Part shown: positions 1 to 6,590 of the stretch, piece by piece
Position numbering within the stretch: the first letter of the stretch is position 1
Layout of the letters: each line of letters begins with the position of its first letter
Assembly: GCA_003022655.1 (NCBI GenBank)
Contig: PXSX01000261.1
Coordinates: forward strand, 2,099-9,293
Direction of reading: 5' to 3'
Source of the DNA: Bacteroidetes bacterium QH_1_64_81
Lineage (GTDB): Bacteria > Bacteroidota > Rhodothermia > Rhodothermales > Salinibacteraceae
Length of the DNA: 7,195 bases
The notes under the pieces: generated by a model
What the model was told of the DNA's origin: nothing
What the model saw: only the letters and a program-made list of their open reading frames with translations
The model's database searches: none
Program-made: the position numbers and the translations under genes

Positions 1-591
1 GAACAACGCCCAAACGAGCCCTGTAGCGGCGCTACCGGGCGAGTGCAGAAGTCGTTCTGTACGAGATCCACGAAGTCGGAGGCCGTAGACAGTCCGCCAA
101 ACAGGTTCTCAACCCTTAATTCGCATTAAAAACCTACAGGAAGGGATTCGGTCTCCCAAATCACCCAAACACGGCAATCGCATATTGGCCCGAAGCCTGA
201 TGGTGCCCCGATCCGGGACAGTGTGTCCGTGCTCCCACGCGCCCTCTCGCTCGCGCTATTCGGGCAGTTTCGTCGATCAGAGGCGGACGAGCCTCCACAC
301 CACGAAGGAAATTTTTAACATACGATCGCCCCGGTCACCCAAAAGGACGGAGAGAACCCACGGAGGCGTTTTCTCCCGGGACGGGGACGTGCTCGTAGAC
401 TCGTCGCGCCACGGAGTCCGCTGAGTTCCGAACGGGGCAGTGCCCCCAGCGATGAAATCCAACCTGAATTGGTTCGTGGAGTCCCGCAGGTCTCTCGGTC
501 CCCTGGAAATTGTCCCACAGTGGGCGACTTCATCGAAGTGCCTCCAAAGAAGCTCGGCGGGCCATCCGTCTTTCAGAGAACTTGAATTCCG
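1..591. other. Left-edge stretch without a convincing gene
   Basis: No reading frame here has the length, codon use or protein character of the genes further right, and base use is visibly less GC-rich than in them. Two short open stretches touch the left edge. On the plus strand, 27-116 reads as about 30 codons ending in TAA at 117-119 (it includes AEVVLYEIHEVGGRRQSAK), with a TAG just upstream at 24-26. On the minus strand, a frame open from 125 to the edge includes LRVENLFGGLSTASDFVDL. They overlap, so at most one is real; either could be the end of a gene or a decayed transposase, but I cannot assign a family. An imperfect hairpin is present (349-357 with 368-376, nine pairs including one G-T, 10-nt loop). 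No tRNA, rRNA or clear promoter was seen. Confidence 0.5.
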
Positions 592-756
592 ATGCGGACT
601 CTCTCTAGCTCCCTCGATGAGAGCTACGCGGTCGACGCGCTTCTCGACCGGTACAACAGCGGTTCGGTACTGCTCCACCCCCCGGATGTCCACTTCCACG
701 GTGCCTACGACAGCTCCAGCCGCCGCAGCCCCCGCTCGAACACCTCCGCCAGATAA
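592..756 (+). CDS. Possible small or truncated ORF, unknown function
   Basis: A 54-codon frame starts at ATG 592 and stops at TAA 754-756; an in-frame TGA lies just upstream at 583-585. The first 38 codons mostly end in G or C and encode an acidic, tyrosine-containing segment (SLDESYAVDALLDRYNSG), which resembles real coding sequence of this genome. From 705 onward the frame runs antisense to the 3' end of the ATP-grasp ligase, where it becomes Ser/Arg-rich and looks like a shadow. It could be the 5' remnant of a gene cut by rearrangement, or chance. I recognise no family. The competing minus-strand frame (GTG 699, five bases after the ligase stop) has poorer third-position bias. Confidence 0.2.
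   Translation: MRTLSSSLDESYAVDALLDRYNSGSVLLHPPDVHFHGAYDSSSRRSPRSNTSAR
606..650. other. Two adjacent hairpins downstream of the ligase gene
   Basis: The first inverted repeat pairs TAGCTC (606-611) with GAGCTA (621-626) around a 9-nt loop. The second pairs CGGTCGA (629-635) with TCGACCG (644-650) around an 8-nt loop. They lie 55-100 bases beyond the stop codon of the minus-strand ligase, where a 3' end would be expected. Neither is followed by a T-tract on either strand, so neither is a standard intrinsic terminator. They may act as 3'-end stabilisers or be accidental in GC-rich DNA. Confidence 0.25.
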
Positions 757-1703
757 TCCACGTAGTCGCGGCCCATGATCTCAGCGATGATGGCGAAGGT
801 GTCGTCGGGCTTGAACGTTGGCAGCGGATTGATCTCCAAGAACCAGGGCTGCCCGTCGGCATCCACCCGAAAGTCCGCCCGCGCAAAGTCGCGACAGTCG
901 AGCGTGTCGAACACGCGCAGGGCCAGGGTTTGCAGGCGGTCTTCGAGGTCGGAGGTGAGAGTGCCCGGGAGTTCGTGGTCCCAGTCCGCGTTGGCCGAGG
1001 GGGCGCCGCGGTGTTCGAGGGCGTGGGTACCGATTCCGGTCGACAGCTCGACGGCCCGCTGCAGCACCGGCAGCGCCTCCGGCGGATCGTGCCCCACCAC
1101 GGCCACCGTAAACTCGCCCCCGCCCGCCACGAACCCTTCCGCCACCGCATCCTGATCGTACGTCGTCGTGATTCGCTCCACCTCGCGCCGCAGGGCCGCC
1201 GCGTCGCTCACTTTGCTCTGCGGCATAATGCCCTTCGACGTCCCTTCGTAGCGCGGCTTTACGAACAGGGGGAAGGGGGGCAGGTCGTCCGCCTCGATGT
1301 CCGCCGCGGTGCTGTAGACGCGATGCGGCGGGGTCGGCACGCCGGCCGCGGCGACGAGGTCCTTGGTCCACGCCTTGTCGAGCGTCACCGACAGGGTGAG
1401 CGCATCGGAGCCGAGGCAGGGAATGCCAGCCATTTCCAGCAGGATGGGCACGTACGCCTCGCGGTTGCGGCTGTGGGCGCCCTCGGCAATGTTGATCGCA
1501 GCGTCGAGATTGAGCCCGACGTCGAGTTGCTCGCGCAGGTCGAACGCGGTGCCGACGCGCACCGGCTCGTGCCCGAGGTGCTCAACGGCTGCCGCCAGGA
1601 CGTCGACCGTTTCCTCGGGCTCGTACTCGGCGTCGGCATCCGGCGGATCGTCGTCCGTCCAGGGGTAGGCATCGAACGTGTCGTAGAGAAGGCCGATGCG
1701 CAT
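705..1703 (-). CDS. D-alanine--D-alanine ligase-like ATP-grasp protein
   Basis: This 332-residue protein has the ATP-grasp ligase fold and joins a carboxylate to an amine (or similar nucleophile) with ATP, presumably in the cytoplasm. The features seen are Ddl-like: IPCLGSDALTLSVTLDK (94-110) followed by AGVPTPP; the ATP-binding segment FVKPRYEGTSKGI (147-159); AEGFVAGGGEFTVAVVG (188-204); and the metal-binding end ADFRVDADGQPWFLEINPLP (276-295). The N-terminus (MRIGLLYDTFDAYPW) lacks the GGxSxExxVS motif of true Ddl. The usual HGxxGEDG region is replaced by NIAEG...NREAYVP (71-86). The length is close to that of Ddl (about 300-370). The substrate may therefore not be D-alanine, and I give no ddl symbol. 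An acidic insert, DDDPPDADAEYEPEE (17-31), fits a halophile. The ATG at 1703 is the natural start; the bases before it are C-rich, with no Shine-Dalgarno. The gene is transcribed alone, divergent from the next gene. Confidence 0.85.
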   Translation of the reverse strand: MRIGLLYDTFDAYPWTDDDPPDADAEYEPEETVDVLAAAVEHLGHEPVRVGTAFDLREQLDVGLNLDAAINIAEGAHSRNREAYVPILLEMAGIPCLGSDALTLSVTLDKAWTKDLVAAAGVPTPPHRVYSTAADIEADDLPPFPLFVKPRYEGTSKGIMPQSKVSDAAALRREVERITTTYDQDAVAEGFVAGGGEFTVAVVGHDPPEALPVLQRAVELSTGIGTHALEHRGAPSANADWDHELPGTLTSDLEDRLQTLALRVFDTLDCRDFARADFRVDADGQPWFLEINPLPTFKPDDTFAIIAEIMGRDYVDYLAEVFERGLRRLELS

Positions 1704-1790
1704 GGGGCGGTGGAGATGATCAGGGCGTATTTTCGCGTGGAAGCGTCGTTCGCCGATCTGCTGCTAGAGGGGAAACCGCGATCCGCGAAG

Positions 1791-1842
1791 CGTGATGCGT
1801 GAGGAGTCTTCTCGTCACGCATCACGACTCACGTTTCACGTT
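1791..1842. repeat. Palindrome plus four TCACGNN heptads
   Basis: A perfect 12-bp inverted repeat pairs CGTGATGCGTGA (1791-1802) with TCACGCATCACG (1815-1826). The 12-nt loop can form three more pairs (1804-1806 with 1811-1813) beyond one mismatch. The right arm begins a run of four 7-bp units sharing TCACG: TCACGCA (1815), TCACGAC (1822), then TCACGTT at 1829 and 1836. The element lies in the spacer between the divergent ligase gene and the small gene at 1974. No T-tract follows, so it is not a typical terminator. It could be a dispersed intergenic repeat or a binding site for a dimeric or multimeric regulator; the sequence alone does not decide. Confidence 0.7.
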
Positions 1843-1917
1843 GCAGCGGGTACAGACAATTGCCGGAATCAAGTCGGGGCACTGCCCAAGCAAAGCTTTT
1901 CCCCAACAAATCCAGAG

Positions 1918-1948
1918 TTGCGTCGTTCACTCCGCAGTCATACATTCT
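1918..1948 (+). promoter_or_regulatory. Candidate Bacteroidota-type promoter
   Basis: TTG at 1918-1920, a 20-bp spacer and TACATTCT at 1941-1948 resemble the Bacteroidota housekeeping promoter (TTTG near -33, TAnnTTTG near -7, spaced about 19-20 bp). The -7 box matches the TA and TT positions but not the final TG. The match ends 25 bases before the ATG at 1974, which would give a short leader. It is a weak motif, offered because its position and spacing are right. Confidence 0.35.
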
Positions 1949-1973
1949 TGGGAGCAGCCCACCGGATCGACCA

Positions 1974-2198
1974 ATGACGCAGAAGGCGCTGATCGTCCGC
2001 GCCGGTGAGGCCGAGGGCGCGCCCTGTCACGCGGCCCTCGTGGTGCTGGAGCAGCGAGGCGAGGGCACCACTGTAGCCATCGAGGCGTTGGAACGGGCCG
2101 AGCGGGAGGCGTCGTCCGTCGTCGAGGAGGTCATGCGGGACGTGGGCAAAGTCATCGAGGGCAACGGCGCCGGCCCGCCCGATGAGCCGCTTCCGTGA
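1974..2198 (+). CDS. Small acidic hypothetical protein
   Basis: This encodes a 74-residue protein beginning MTQKALIVRAGEAEG. Codons strongly favour G or C in the third position and Glu is abundant, as in the genuine genes here, so it is probably coding. The middle (about residues 27-60, including TTVAIEALERAEREASSVVEEV) looks like a single charged amphipathic helix; a Cys-His pair (CHAALVVLEQ) precedes it, and the C-terminus is a Gly/Pro-rich tail. There is no signal peptide or membrane segment. I do not recognise a family. The ATG at 1974 is chosen over in-frame starts further upstream (for example 1860) because the extra 38 residues are low in acidic residues and look non-coding, and because a candidate promoter lies between 1918 and 1948. 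It is divergent from the ligase gene and about 300 bp from nhaC, so it is probably transcribed alone. Confidence 0.6.
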   Translation: MTQKALIVRAGEAEGAPCHAALVVLEQRGEGTTVAIEALERAEREASSVVEEVMRDVGKVIEGNGAGPPDEPLP

Positions 2199-2496
2199 GC
2201 ATGGGGACAAGGACCACCTCCCGGGCGCGCTCACAGGGCGATTTCATGTTGAATGCTTCGTCGAGCGAAGGCGGCTCCGCAGCCTCCGATCGCAGGGAAG
2301 ATGCCGGGAAAGTGCGGGGGAATGGGAGCGTGGGGGCATGGGGGTCGTGAATTTCTGCTCCGCTCGGACGGCACGAACAGGCCACTGCCGCTAAGATGCG
2401 ATTGCCGTGGGCACGCTCAGCAACAGTTGGCGTCCGTGGTCGCCGATGCCTTAATTGGGGGCTGGACTTCGACGTCAATAACCCCATCCGCCCCAC
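2199..2496. other. Gene-free spacer upstream of nhaC
   Basis: No reading frame with coding character was found on either strand. The stretch includes a G-rich run around 2310-2345 with repeated GGGG tracts on the plus strand. A weak promoter-like pair, TTG at 2427-2429 and TAATTGGG at 2452-2459, lies ahead of nhaC, but its 22-bp spacer is longer than usual and I do not rely on it. No hairpin followed by a T-tract was seen after the small gene. Confidence 0.5.
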
Positions 2497-4119
2497 ATGT
2501 CCGACGCCGCTGAGCCCGATGCTTCGATGACTGACGTTCAGGAAACGGGATCTGTCGCCCCTGATGCCCCCGACAACGCCAGCGATGGAGACCCGTGGTG
2601 GCGGCGCTGGGTCGTGGCGGCCCTGGTCCTGGGCGGGCTCGGCGCGGCGGTGTACGTGGCCGGCGACATTCCCAAGACCGATGGGCACTACGGCTTCTGG
2701 TCGGTGCTGCCACCGCTCATTGCCATCGTGCTCGCGTTCTGGCTGCAGGAGGTCGTGAGCGCCCTCTTCATCGGCATTGCGGCGGGGGGCATCATCGCCG
2801 GGCAGGTCAACATCATCGACGCCTTCCTGCTCCCGGCCATCGGGACCGAAGACTTCGCCCTCATCCTGCTGGTGTACCTGTGGGCGCTCGGGGGGCTCAT
2901 TGGACTGTGGACGCGCACCGGGGGCGCGCTGCGCTTTGCGAAGTGGGCGGGGGAGAAGATGGTGACCGGGCCGAAGACCGCCAAGTTCTTTACCTGGATC
3001 ATGGGCCTCGTCTTCCACCAGGGCGGCACCATCTCCACGGTCCTCACGGGTGCCACGGCCCGCCCCATCGGCGACCAGCACGACATCTCGCACGAGGAGC
3101 TCTCCTACGTCGTCGACTCCACCGCCTCCCCCGCCGCTACGATCATTCCGTTCAACGTGTGGCCCATCTACGTGGGCGGCCTTGTGGCGGGGACGATCCC
3201 CCTCTTCGAGACTGCGCAGGACGGCATCGCGTTCTTCTTTTCGTCGATCTGGGCCAACTTCTACGCCCTCTTCGCGGTCGCCATGACGCTGCTCTTTGCG
3301 TGGGAGAAGCTGCCGTGGATCCCCAGCAAAAAAATGCGCGACGCCACCGAGCGAGCCCGGTCGACCGGCAAGCTCGATCGCGACGACGCCACGCCCCTCA
3401 CCTCCCGCGAGCTCACGGAGATGAACGTGCCGGACGACTACACCCCGAGCCTCGTCGACTTCATCGGGCCCATCGGGACGCTCCTGGGGGTGGCCATTCT
3501 TCCATATCTGTACACGTACTTTATACTGGGATGGACCGGAGGAGAAAACGATCCGCTCCTGCTCATCGCCGAGGCTTTTGTCCTGGCCGTCCTGGTGGGC
3601 ATAGGAATCGCGCTGTTCAAAGGAATGGACTTCGACGAAGCAATCGATGGATTCATCGATGGGTGCAAGGGGGTCACCATCGGGGCCATCATTCTGGCGC
3701 TGGCCGTGTCGCTGAAGGAGGTGGCCGAGGCCGTAGGCACCGCCGAGTACGTGGTGGCGACCGTCGGGGAGGCGTTGCCGGCGGCGGTGGTCCCAGGCCT
3801 CTTCGTGGTGCTCTGCCTCATCATCGCCTTTTCGACCGGCACCTCGTGGGGCACCTACGCGGTCGTCTTTCCGGTGGCCATGCCGCTGGCGTGGAGCGTC
3901 TCGCAGGACCCGTTCTTCATCACGCTTTGCTTCGGAGCGGTGGTCGGCGGGGCGGTCTACGGCGACCAGTGCTCGCCCATCTCCGACACGACGGTCCTCT
4001 CGTCGCTGGCCACGGGGTCGGACCTGATGGATCACGTCAACACCCAGCTCCCGCTCGCGTCGGTGGCGGGGGGGCTGGCGATTGTGCTCTACGCGGTCCT
4101 GACGGTGCTCTTCGTGTGA
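2497..4119 (+). CDS. nhaC: NhaC-family Na+/H+ antiporter
   Basis: This is a 540-residue inner-membrane protein of the NhaC antiporter family, expected to export Na+ in exchange for H+. The family also includes transporters coupled to organic acids (MleN type), so the exact substrate is not proven. After an acidic cytoplasmic-looking tail (1-33), hydrophobic segments begin at about 37-55 and continue to 523-540. Family signatures seen are GATARPIGDQHDISHEELSY (185-204) running into VVDSTASP (205-212), STGTSWGTY (446-454) and the conserved block GGAVYGDQCSPISDTTV (484-500), followed by DHVNTQLP (512-519). A hydrophilic loop (270-318) separates the two halves. Length is normal or slightly long and no residues appear to be missing. 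ATG 2497 is used; Met11 (2527) is an alternative. No Shine-Dalgarno is present. Its stop is 21 bp from the convergent PEP synthase stop, with no terminator hairpin between. Sodium export suits a halophile. Confidence 0.93.
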   Translation: MSDAAEPDASMTDVQETGSVAPDAPDNASDGDPWWRRWVVAALVLGGLGAAVYVAGDIPKTDGHYGFWSVLPPLIAIVLAFWLQEVVSALFIGIAAGGIIAGQVNIIDAFLLPAIGTEDFALILLVYLWALGGLIGLWTRTGGALRFAKWAGEKMVTGPKTAKFFTWIMGLVFHQGGTISTVLTGATARPIGDQHDISHEELSYVVDSTASPAATIIPFNVWPIYVGGLVAGTIPLFETAQDGIAFFFSSIWANFYALFAVAMTLLFAWEKLPWIPSKKMRDATERARSTGKLDRDDATPLTSRELTEMNVPDDYTPSLVDFIGPIGTLLGVAILPYLYTYFILGWTGGENDPLLLIAEAFVLAVLVGIGIALFKGMDFDEAIDGFIDGCKGVTIGAIILALAVSLKEVAEAVGTAEYVVATVGEALPAAVVPGLFVVLCLIIAFSTGTSWGTYAVVFPVAMPLAWSVSQDPFFITLCFGAVVGGAVYGDQCSPISDTTVLSSLATGSDLMDHVNTQLPLASVAGGLAIVLYAVLTVLFV

Positions 4120-4140
4120 GGGTGAGTGTGACGAGAGCGT

Positions 4141-5028
4141 TCAGGACGACTCCCCTCGCGCTTCTGCCGGGGCCACGTGCCGGAGCACGTCGGGAACGCT
4201 GTCCGGGGTAACGGAGATCGAATCGATGCCGGCTTCAACCAAGAATTCGGCAAACTCGGGGTAATCGCTCGGGGCCTGCCCGCAGATGCCCACCGGACGG
4301 CCCGCCGCGTGCGCCTGCTCGATCAGGGTGCCAATCATCCGCTTCACCGCCAGATTCCGTTCGTCGAAGAGGTGCGTGAGGCGCTCCGCGTCGCGCCCCA
4401 CGCCCAGCACGAGCTGGGTCAGGTCGTTGGTGCCGATCGAGAAGCCGTCGAACCGCTCCGCAAACTTATCGGCCAGGGCAATGTTGGAAGGCGTCTCGGC
4501 CATGACATACACCTCCAGGCCGTTCTCGCCGCGCTTGAGGCCGTGCTCGGCCATCACGTCGAGCACCCGGTCGGCCTCTTCCGGCGTGCGGCAGAAGGGG
4601 AGCATGGCGACGACGTTGGTGAAGCCCATCTCGTCGCGCACCCGCTTGAGGGCGCGGCACTCCAGCGCGAAGCCCTCGCGGTACGCGTCGCTGTAGTAGC
4701 GCGAGGCGCCGCGCCAGCCGAGCATCGGGTTCGCCTCCTCCGGCTCGAAGCCGCGGCCGCCGATGAGGTCGGCGTACTCATTGGTCTTGAAGTCGCTGAG
4801 GCGAACAATGACGGAATGCGGATGCTGCGCGGCGGCGATCGTGGCGATGCCCCGTGAGAGACGGTCCACAAAATACTCGGCTTTGTCGTCGTAGTCCCGC
4901 GTCAATTCTTCGATGCGGCGCTGGGCCCCCTTGTCGCCGACCTCGCCGAAGGCGACCAGGGCCATCGGGTGCACCTTGATGATGTTGTTGATGATGTACT
5001 CCATGCGGGCCAGGCCCACCCCCTCCAC
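4141..5028 (-). CDS. ppsA: PEP synthase C-terminal fragment (PEP/pyruvate-binding domain)
   Basis: This encodes the 295-residue substrate-binding barrel of PEP synthase: EGVGLARMEYIINN (2-15), VRLSDFKTNEYADLIGG (75-91), NPMLGWRGASRYYSD (100-114), ENGLEVYVMAETPSN (168-182), GFSIGTNDLTQLVLG (195-209) and GICGQAPSD (247-255), whose Cys249 matches the family's catalytic cysteine. The only available start at the left boundary is a GTG at 5028 inside the conserved LPVEGVG motif, with no ribosome-binding site. It is therefore more likely the remainder of a broken gene than a separately translated protein. The missing upstream segment includes the first part of the barrel, so folding is doubtful. It ends SS-TGA at 4141-4143, convergent with nhaC. 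Confidence 0.75.
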   Translation of the reverse strand: MEGVGLARMEYIINNIIKVHPMALVAFGEVGDKGAQRRIEELTRDYDDKAEYFVDRLSRGIATIAAAQHPHSVIVRLSDFKTNEYADLIGGRGFEPEEANPMLGWRGASRYYSDAYREGFALECRALKRVRDEMGFTNVVAMLPFCRTPEEADRVLDVMAEHGLKRGENGLEVYVMAETPSNIALADKFAERFDGFSIGTNDLTQLVLGVGRDAERLTHLFDERNLAVKRMIGTLIEQAHAAGRPVGICGQAPSDYPEFAEFLVEAGIDSISVTPDSVPDVLRHVAPAEARGESS

Positions 5029-6422
5029 GGGCAGCCCTCGTCGCCGTCGGGGCAGGAGAGGGTGACCGACTGATCGTCACGGAGGACCTCGGTCGCAGTC
5101 TCGGACCCAATCACGGCCGGAATGCCGAGCTCGCGGCTCACGATGGCGGCGTGGGAGGTGCGCCCGCCCCGATCCGTCACCACCCCACCGGCCCGTTCCA
5201 GAAGAGGGCCCCAGTCCGGGTCGGTCATTTCGGTGACGAGAATGTCCCCGTCCTCAAACCGCTCGCCCTCCTCGGCACTGTCGAGCACCCGGGCCGGCCC
5301 CGACACAATCGATTTTCCGATGCCGAGCCCCGTCACCAGTCGGTCCCCTTCTTCCGTGAGCCGGAAGGTCCGGAGCGTACCCGCCGCCTGCTGAGACTGC
5401 ACCGTTTCGGGCCGGGCCTGGACCACGAACAGGTCGCCGCTGTCGCGGTCGCGCGCCCACTCCACGTCCATGGGCCGGTCGTAGTGTGCCTCGATGGCCT
5501 GCCCCCACCGGGCAAGCCTCAGAATCTCCTCGTCGGACAGGACGACCCCGTCCCGCTCCGCCGCGGTGGTCGGGACCGTCGCGGTGCCGCCCTCCCCCGT
5601 CGACACGATCTTCTGATCCTGGTCGCCCTTTGTTTTTTCCAGGATGGGAGTGAGGGTCTCCTCGTCCACGAAGGGCGTGTAGACGGTGTACTGGTCCGGG
5701 TTCACGAGGCCTTTCACGACGCTCTCACCGAGCCCGTAGGCCGCGTTGATGACGGTCGTGTCGGGGAAGCCCGTCTCAGTATCAATTGTGAAGAGGACGC
5801 CGGACTTGTCGGCCCGCACCATCTTTTGGATGCCGATGGACAGGGCCACCTCCAGGTGGTCGAAGCCTTGCTTTTCGCGGTAGTCCAGGGCCCGATCGGT
5901 GAAGAGAGAGGCGAAGCACCGCTTGCAGGCGGAGAGCACGGCGTTTTCCCCGCGCACATCCAGGTAGCTCTCCTGCTGGCCCGCAAAGCTGGCCTCCGGA
6001 AGGTCCTCGGCCGTCGCGCTGCTCCGCACGGCCACGTCCACCGCCTTCGTGTCATAGGCGGCGCCGAGGGCACGATAGGCCCCGCGAATGGCGTCCGCTA
6101 CGTCATCGGGGAAGGTCCCGTGTCGGATCTCCGTGCGGAGGGTCGTAGCCATCTCGCTAAGCGACTGGGTGCCTGCAGTCCACGCGTCGAGCTCCGCCTG
6201 GATGGTCTCCGAAAGATCATTGGCCTCCAGGAAGCGCCAGTAGGCATCGGCAGTCGTAGCAAAGCCGTCGGGCACCCGAATGCCCGTCTCCTTCAGCGCG
6301 CTGATCATCTCGCCGAGGGAGGCATTCTTGCCCCCGACGAGGGCAATATCATCGGCGCTAAGGGTGTCGAATCGGCGAATGATCGTGGTATCGGTCTGTG
6401 CGTGCGTCGTATCGTGTAGCAT
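4902..6422 (-). CDS. ppsA: PEP synthase N-terminal fragment (ATP-binding and phosphohistidine domains)
   Basis: As written, this frame would yield 506 residues: 463 genuine ones plus a 43-residue out-of-frame, Trp/Ser/Arg-rich tail before the stop at 4902-4904. The ATP-grasp-like nucleotide domain shows VGGKNASLGEM (29-39), VAVRSSATAEDLPEASFAG (130-148), NAAYGLGES (226-234) and DRPMDVEWA (315-323), ending in VVQARPETVQ. The swivelling phosphohistidine domain carries GGRTSHAAIVSRELGIPAV (419-437), with the phosphorylated His at 424 (His421 in E. coli). The start at ATG 6422 (MLHDTTHAQTDTT) is chosen because the 76 upstream in-frame residues are basic and unlike the family. No Shine-Dalgarno is present. 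Without the C-terminal barrel this chain could at most carry phosphate on His, not make PEP. Confidence 0.75.
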   Translation of the reverse strand: MLHDTTHAQTDTTIIRRFDTLSADDIALVGGKNASLGEMISALKETGIRVPDGFATTADAYWRFLEANDLSETIQAELDAWTAGTQSLSEMATTLRTEIRHGTFPDDVADAIRGAYRALGAAYDTKAVDVAVRSSATAEDLPEASFAGQQESYLDVRGENAVLSACKRCFASLFTDRALDYREKQGFDHLEVALSIGIQKMVRADKSGVLFTIDTETGFPDTTVINAAYGLGESVVKGLVNPDQYTVYTPFVDEETLTPILEKTKGDQDQKIVSTGEGGTATVPTTAAERDGVVLSDEEILRLARWGQAIEAHYDRPMDVEWARDRDSGDLFVVQARPETVQSQQAAGTLRTFRLTEEGDRLVTGLGIGKSIVSGPARVLDSAEEGERFEDGDILVTEMTDPDWGPLLERAGGVVTDRGGRTSHAAIVSRELGIPAVIGSETATEVLRDDQSVTLSCPDGDEGCPWRGWAWPAWSTSSTTSSRCTRWPWSPSARSATRGPSAASKN

Positions 6423-6507
6423 GAGAAGAGGGGCGTGGAGAAGAAGGCTGCGCAGAGCGAATCTGAAGTGACGATCGCGTACCACACACAACGGGCCTTT
6501 CGCGCCC

Positions 6508-6519
6508 TCGGCCGGCCGA
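6508..6519. repeat. 12-bp perfect palindrome TCGGCCGGCCGA
   Basis: A self-complementary 12-mer lies 86 bases upstream of the ppsA start, between that gene and the LacI-type site. It could be a dimeric regulator site or a simple GC-rich palindrome. Nothing in the sequence assigns it to a protein. Confidence 0.35.
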
Positions 6520-6576
6520 AGAGACGGCTCAGTGTGCACGCGACGCACCATAAAGATGACGGTGGCGTCTCGCCCT

Positions 6577-6590
6577 TGAAAGCGCTTCCA
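6577..6590. promoter_or_regulatory. LacI/CcpA-type operator TGAAAGCGCTTCCA
   Basis: The 14-mer fits every fixed position of the TGNAANCGNTTNCA pattern bound by many LacI-family regulators (CcpA cre sites are the best-known case). It extends to a 16-bp palindrome (6576-6591) with one mismatched pair and a central CG. It lies 155 bp upstream of the ppsA start and about 400 bp from ahcY, so ppsA is the likelier target. Control of a gluconeogenic gene by a LacI-family sugar sensor has precedent: Cra, a LacI-family protein, controls ppsA in E. coli. The regulator is not in this window. Confidence 0.5.

Larger units (their letters stand above)
4141..6422 (-). pseudogene. ppsA: Phosphoenolpyruvate synthase, disrupted by deletion and frameshift
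   Basis: PEP synthase makes phosphoenolpyruvate from pyruvate, ATP and water, releasing AMP and phosphate, for gluconeogenesis. All three domains are recognisable, but the coding frame changes near 5034. The first 463 residues run to SCPDGDEG and the next recognisable residues, LPVEGVGLARMEY, are in another frame. Against E. coli PpsA as I remember it, about 44 residues between these points are absent, including the conserved segment around NVGNPDRAF. The combined length is about 760 residues instead of about 790-800. The frame change implies a net loss of 1 modulo 3 bases, so a loss of roughly 130 bases is expected. The breakpoint lies in a short inverted repeat (GGGC-A-GCCC on plus, 5029-5037). 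No other frame lesion is seen in either part. This is either a recent inactivating deletion or an assembly fault. Confidence 0.8.

Noticed and set aside
277..699. 140-codon minus-strand frame starting five bases after the ligase stop
   Set aside because: The position would suit an operon, but third-position bias is weak, the product resembles no family, and its latter half is basic and unlike the acidic proteins here.
930..1802. 290-codon plus-strand frame antisense to the ligase
   Set aside because: It has no family motif, and the minus-strand ATP-grasp motifs explain the conservation.
1815..1842. CRISPR-like array
   Set aside because: The 7-bp units are contiguous with no spacers and are far too short for CRISPR repeats.
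2152..4035. 627-codon open frame antisense to nhaC
   Set aside because: Its product is rich in Arg, Asp, Gly and His with no recognisable motif. It mirrors nhaC codon positions, and such antisense frames are common opposite genes with G/C in third positions.
4120..4140. Bidirectional terminator between nhaC and ppsA
   Set aside because: The 21-bp gap contains no inverted repeat or T-tract.
2595..4211. 538-codon plus-strand frame overlapping nhaC
   Set aside because: It gives an Arg/Gly/His-rich product in a shifted frame of a clear NhaC gene; this is a compositional shadow.
5020..5040. Programmed ribosomal frameshift in ppsA
   Set aside because: No slippery heptamer suits the shift, and a frameshift would not restore the roughly 44 missing residues.
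5151..6419. 422-codon plus-strand frame antisense to ppsA
   Set aside because: It is a low-complexity basic product opposite well-conserved PEP synthase motifs.
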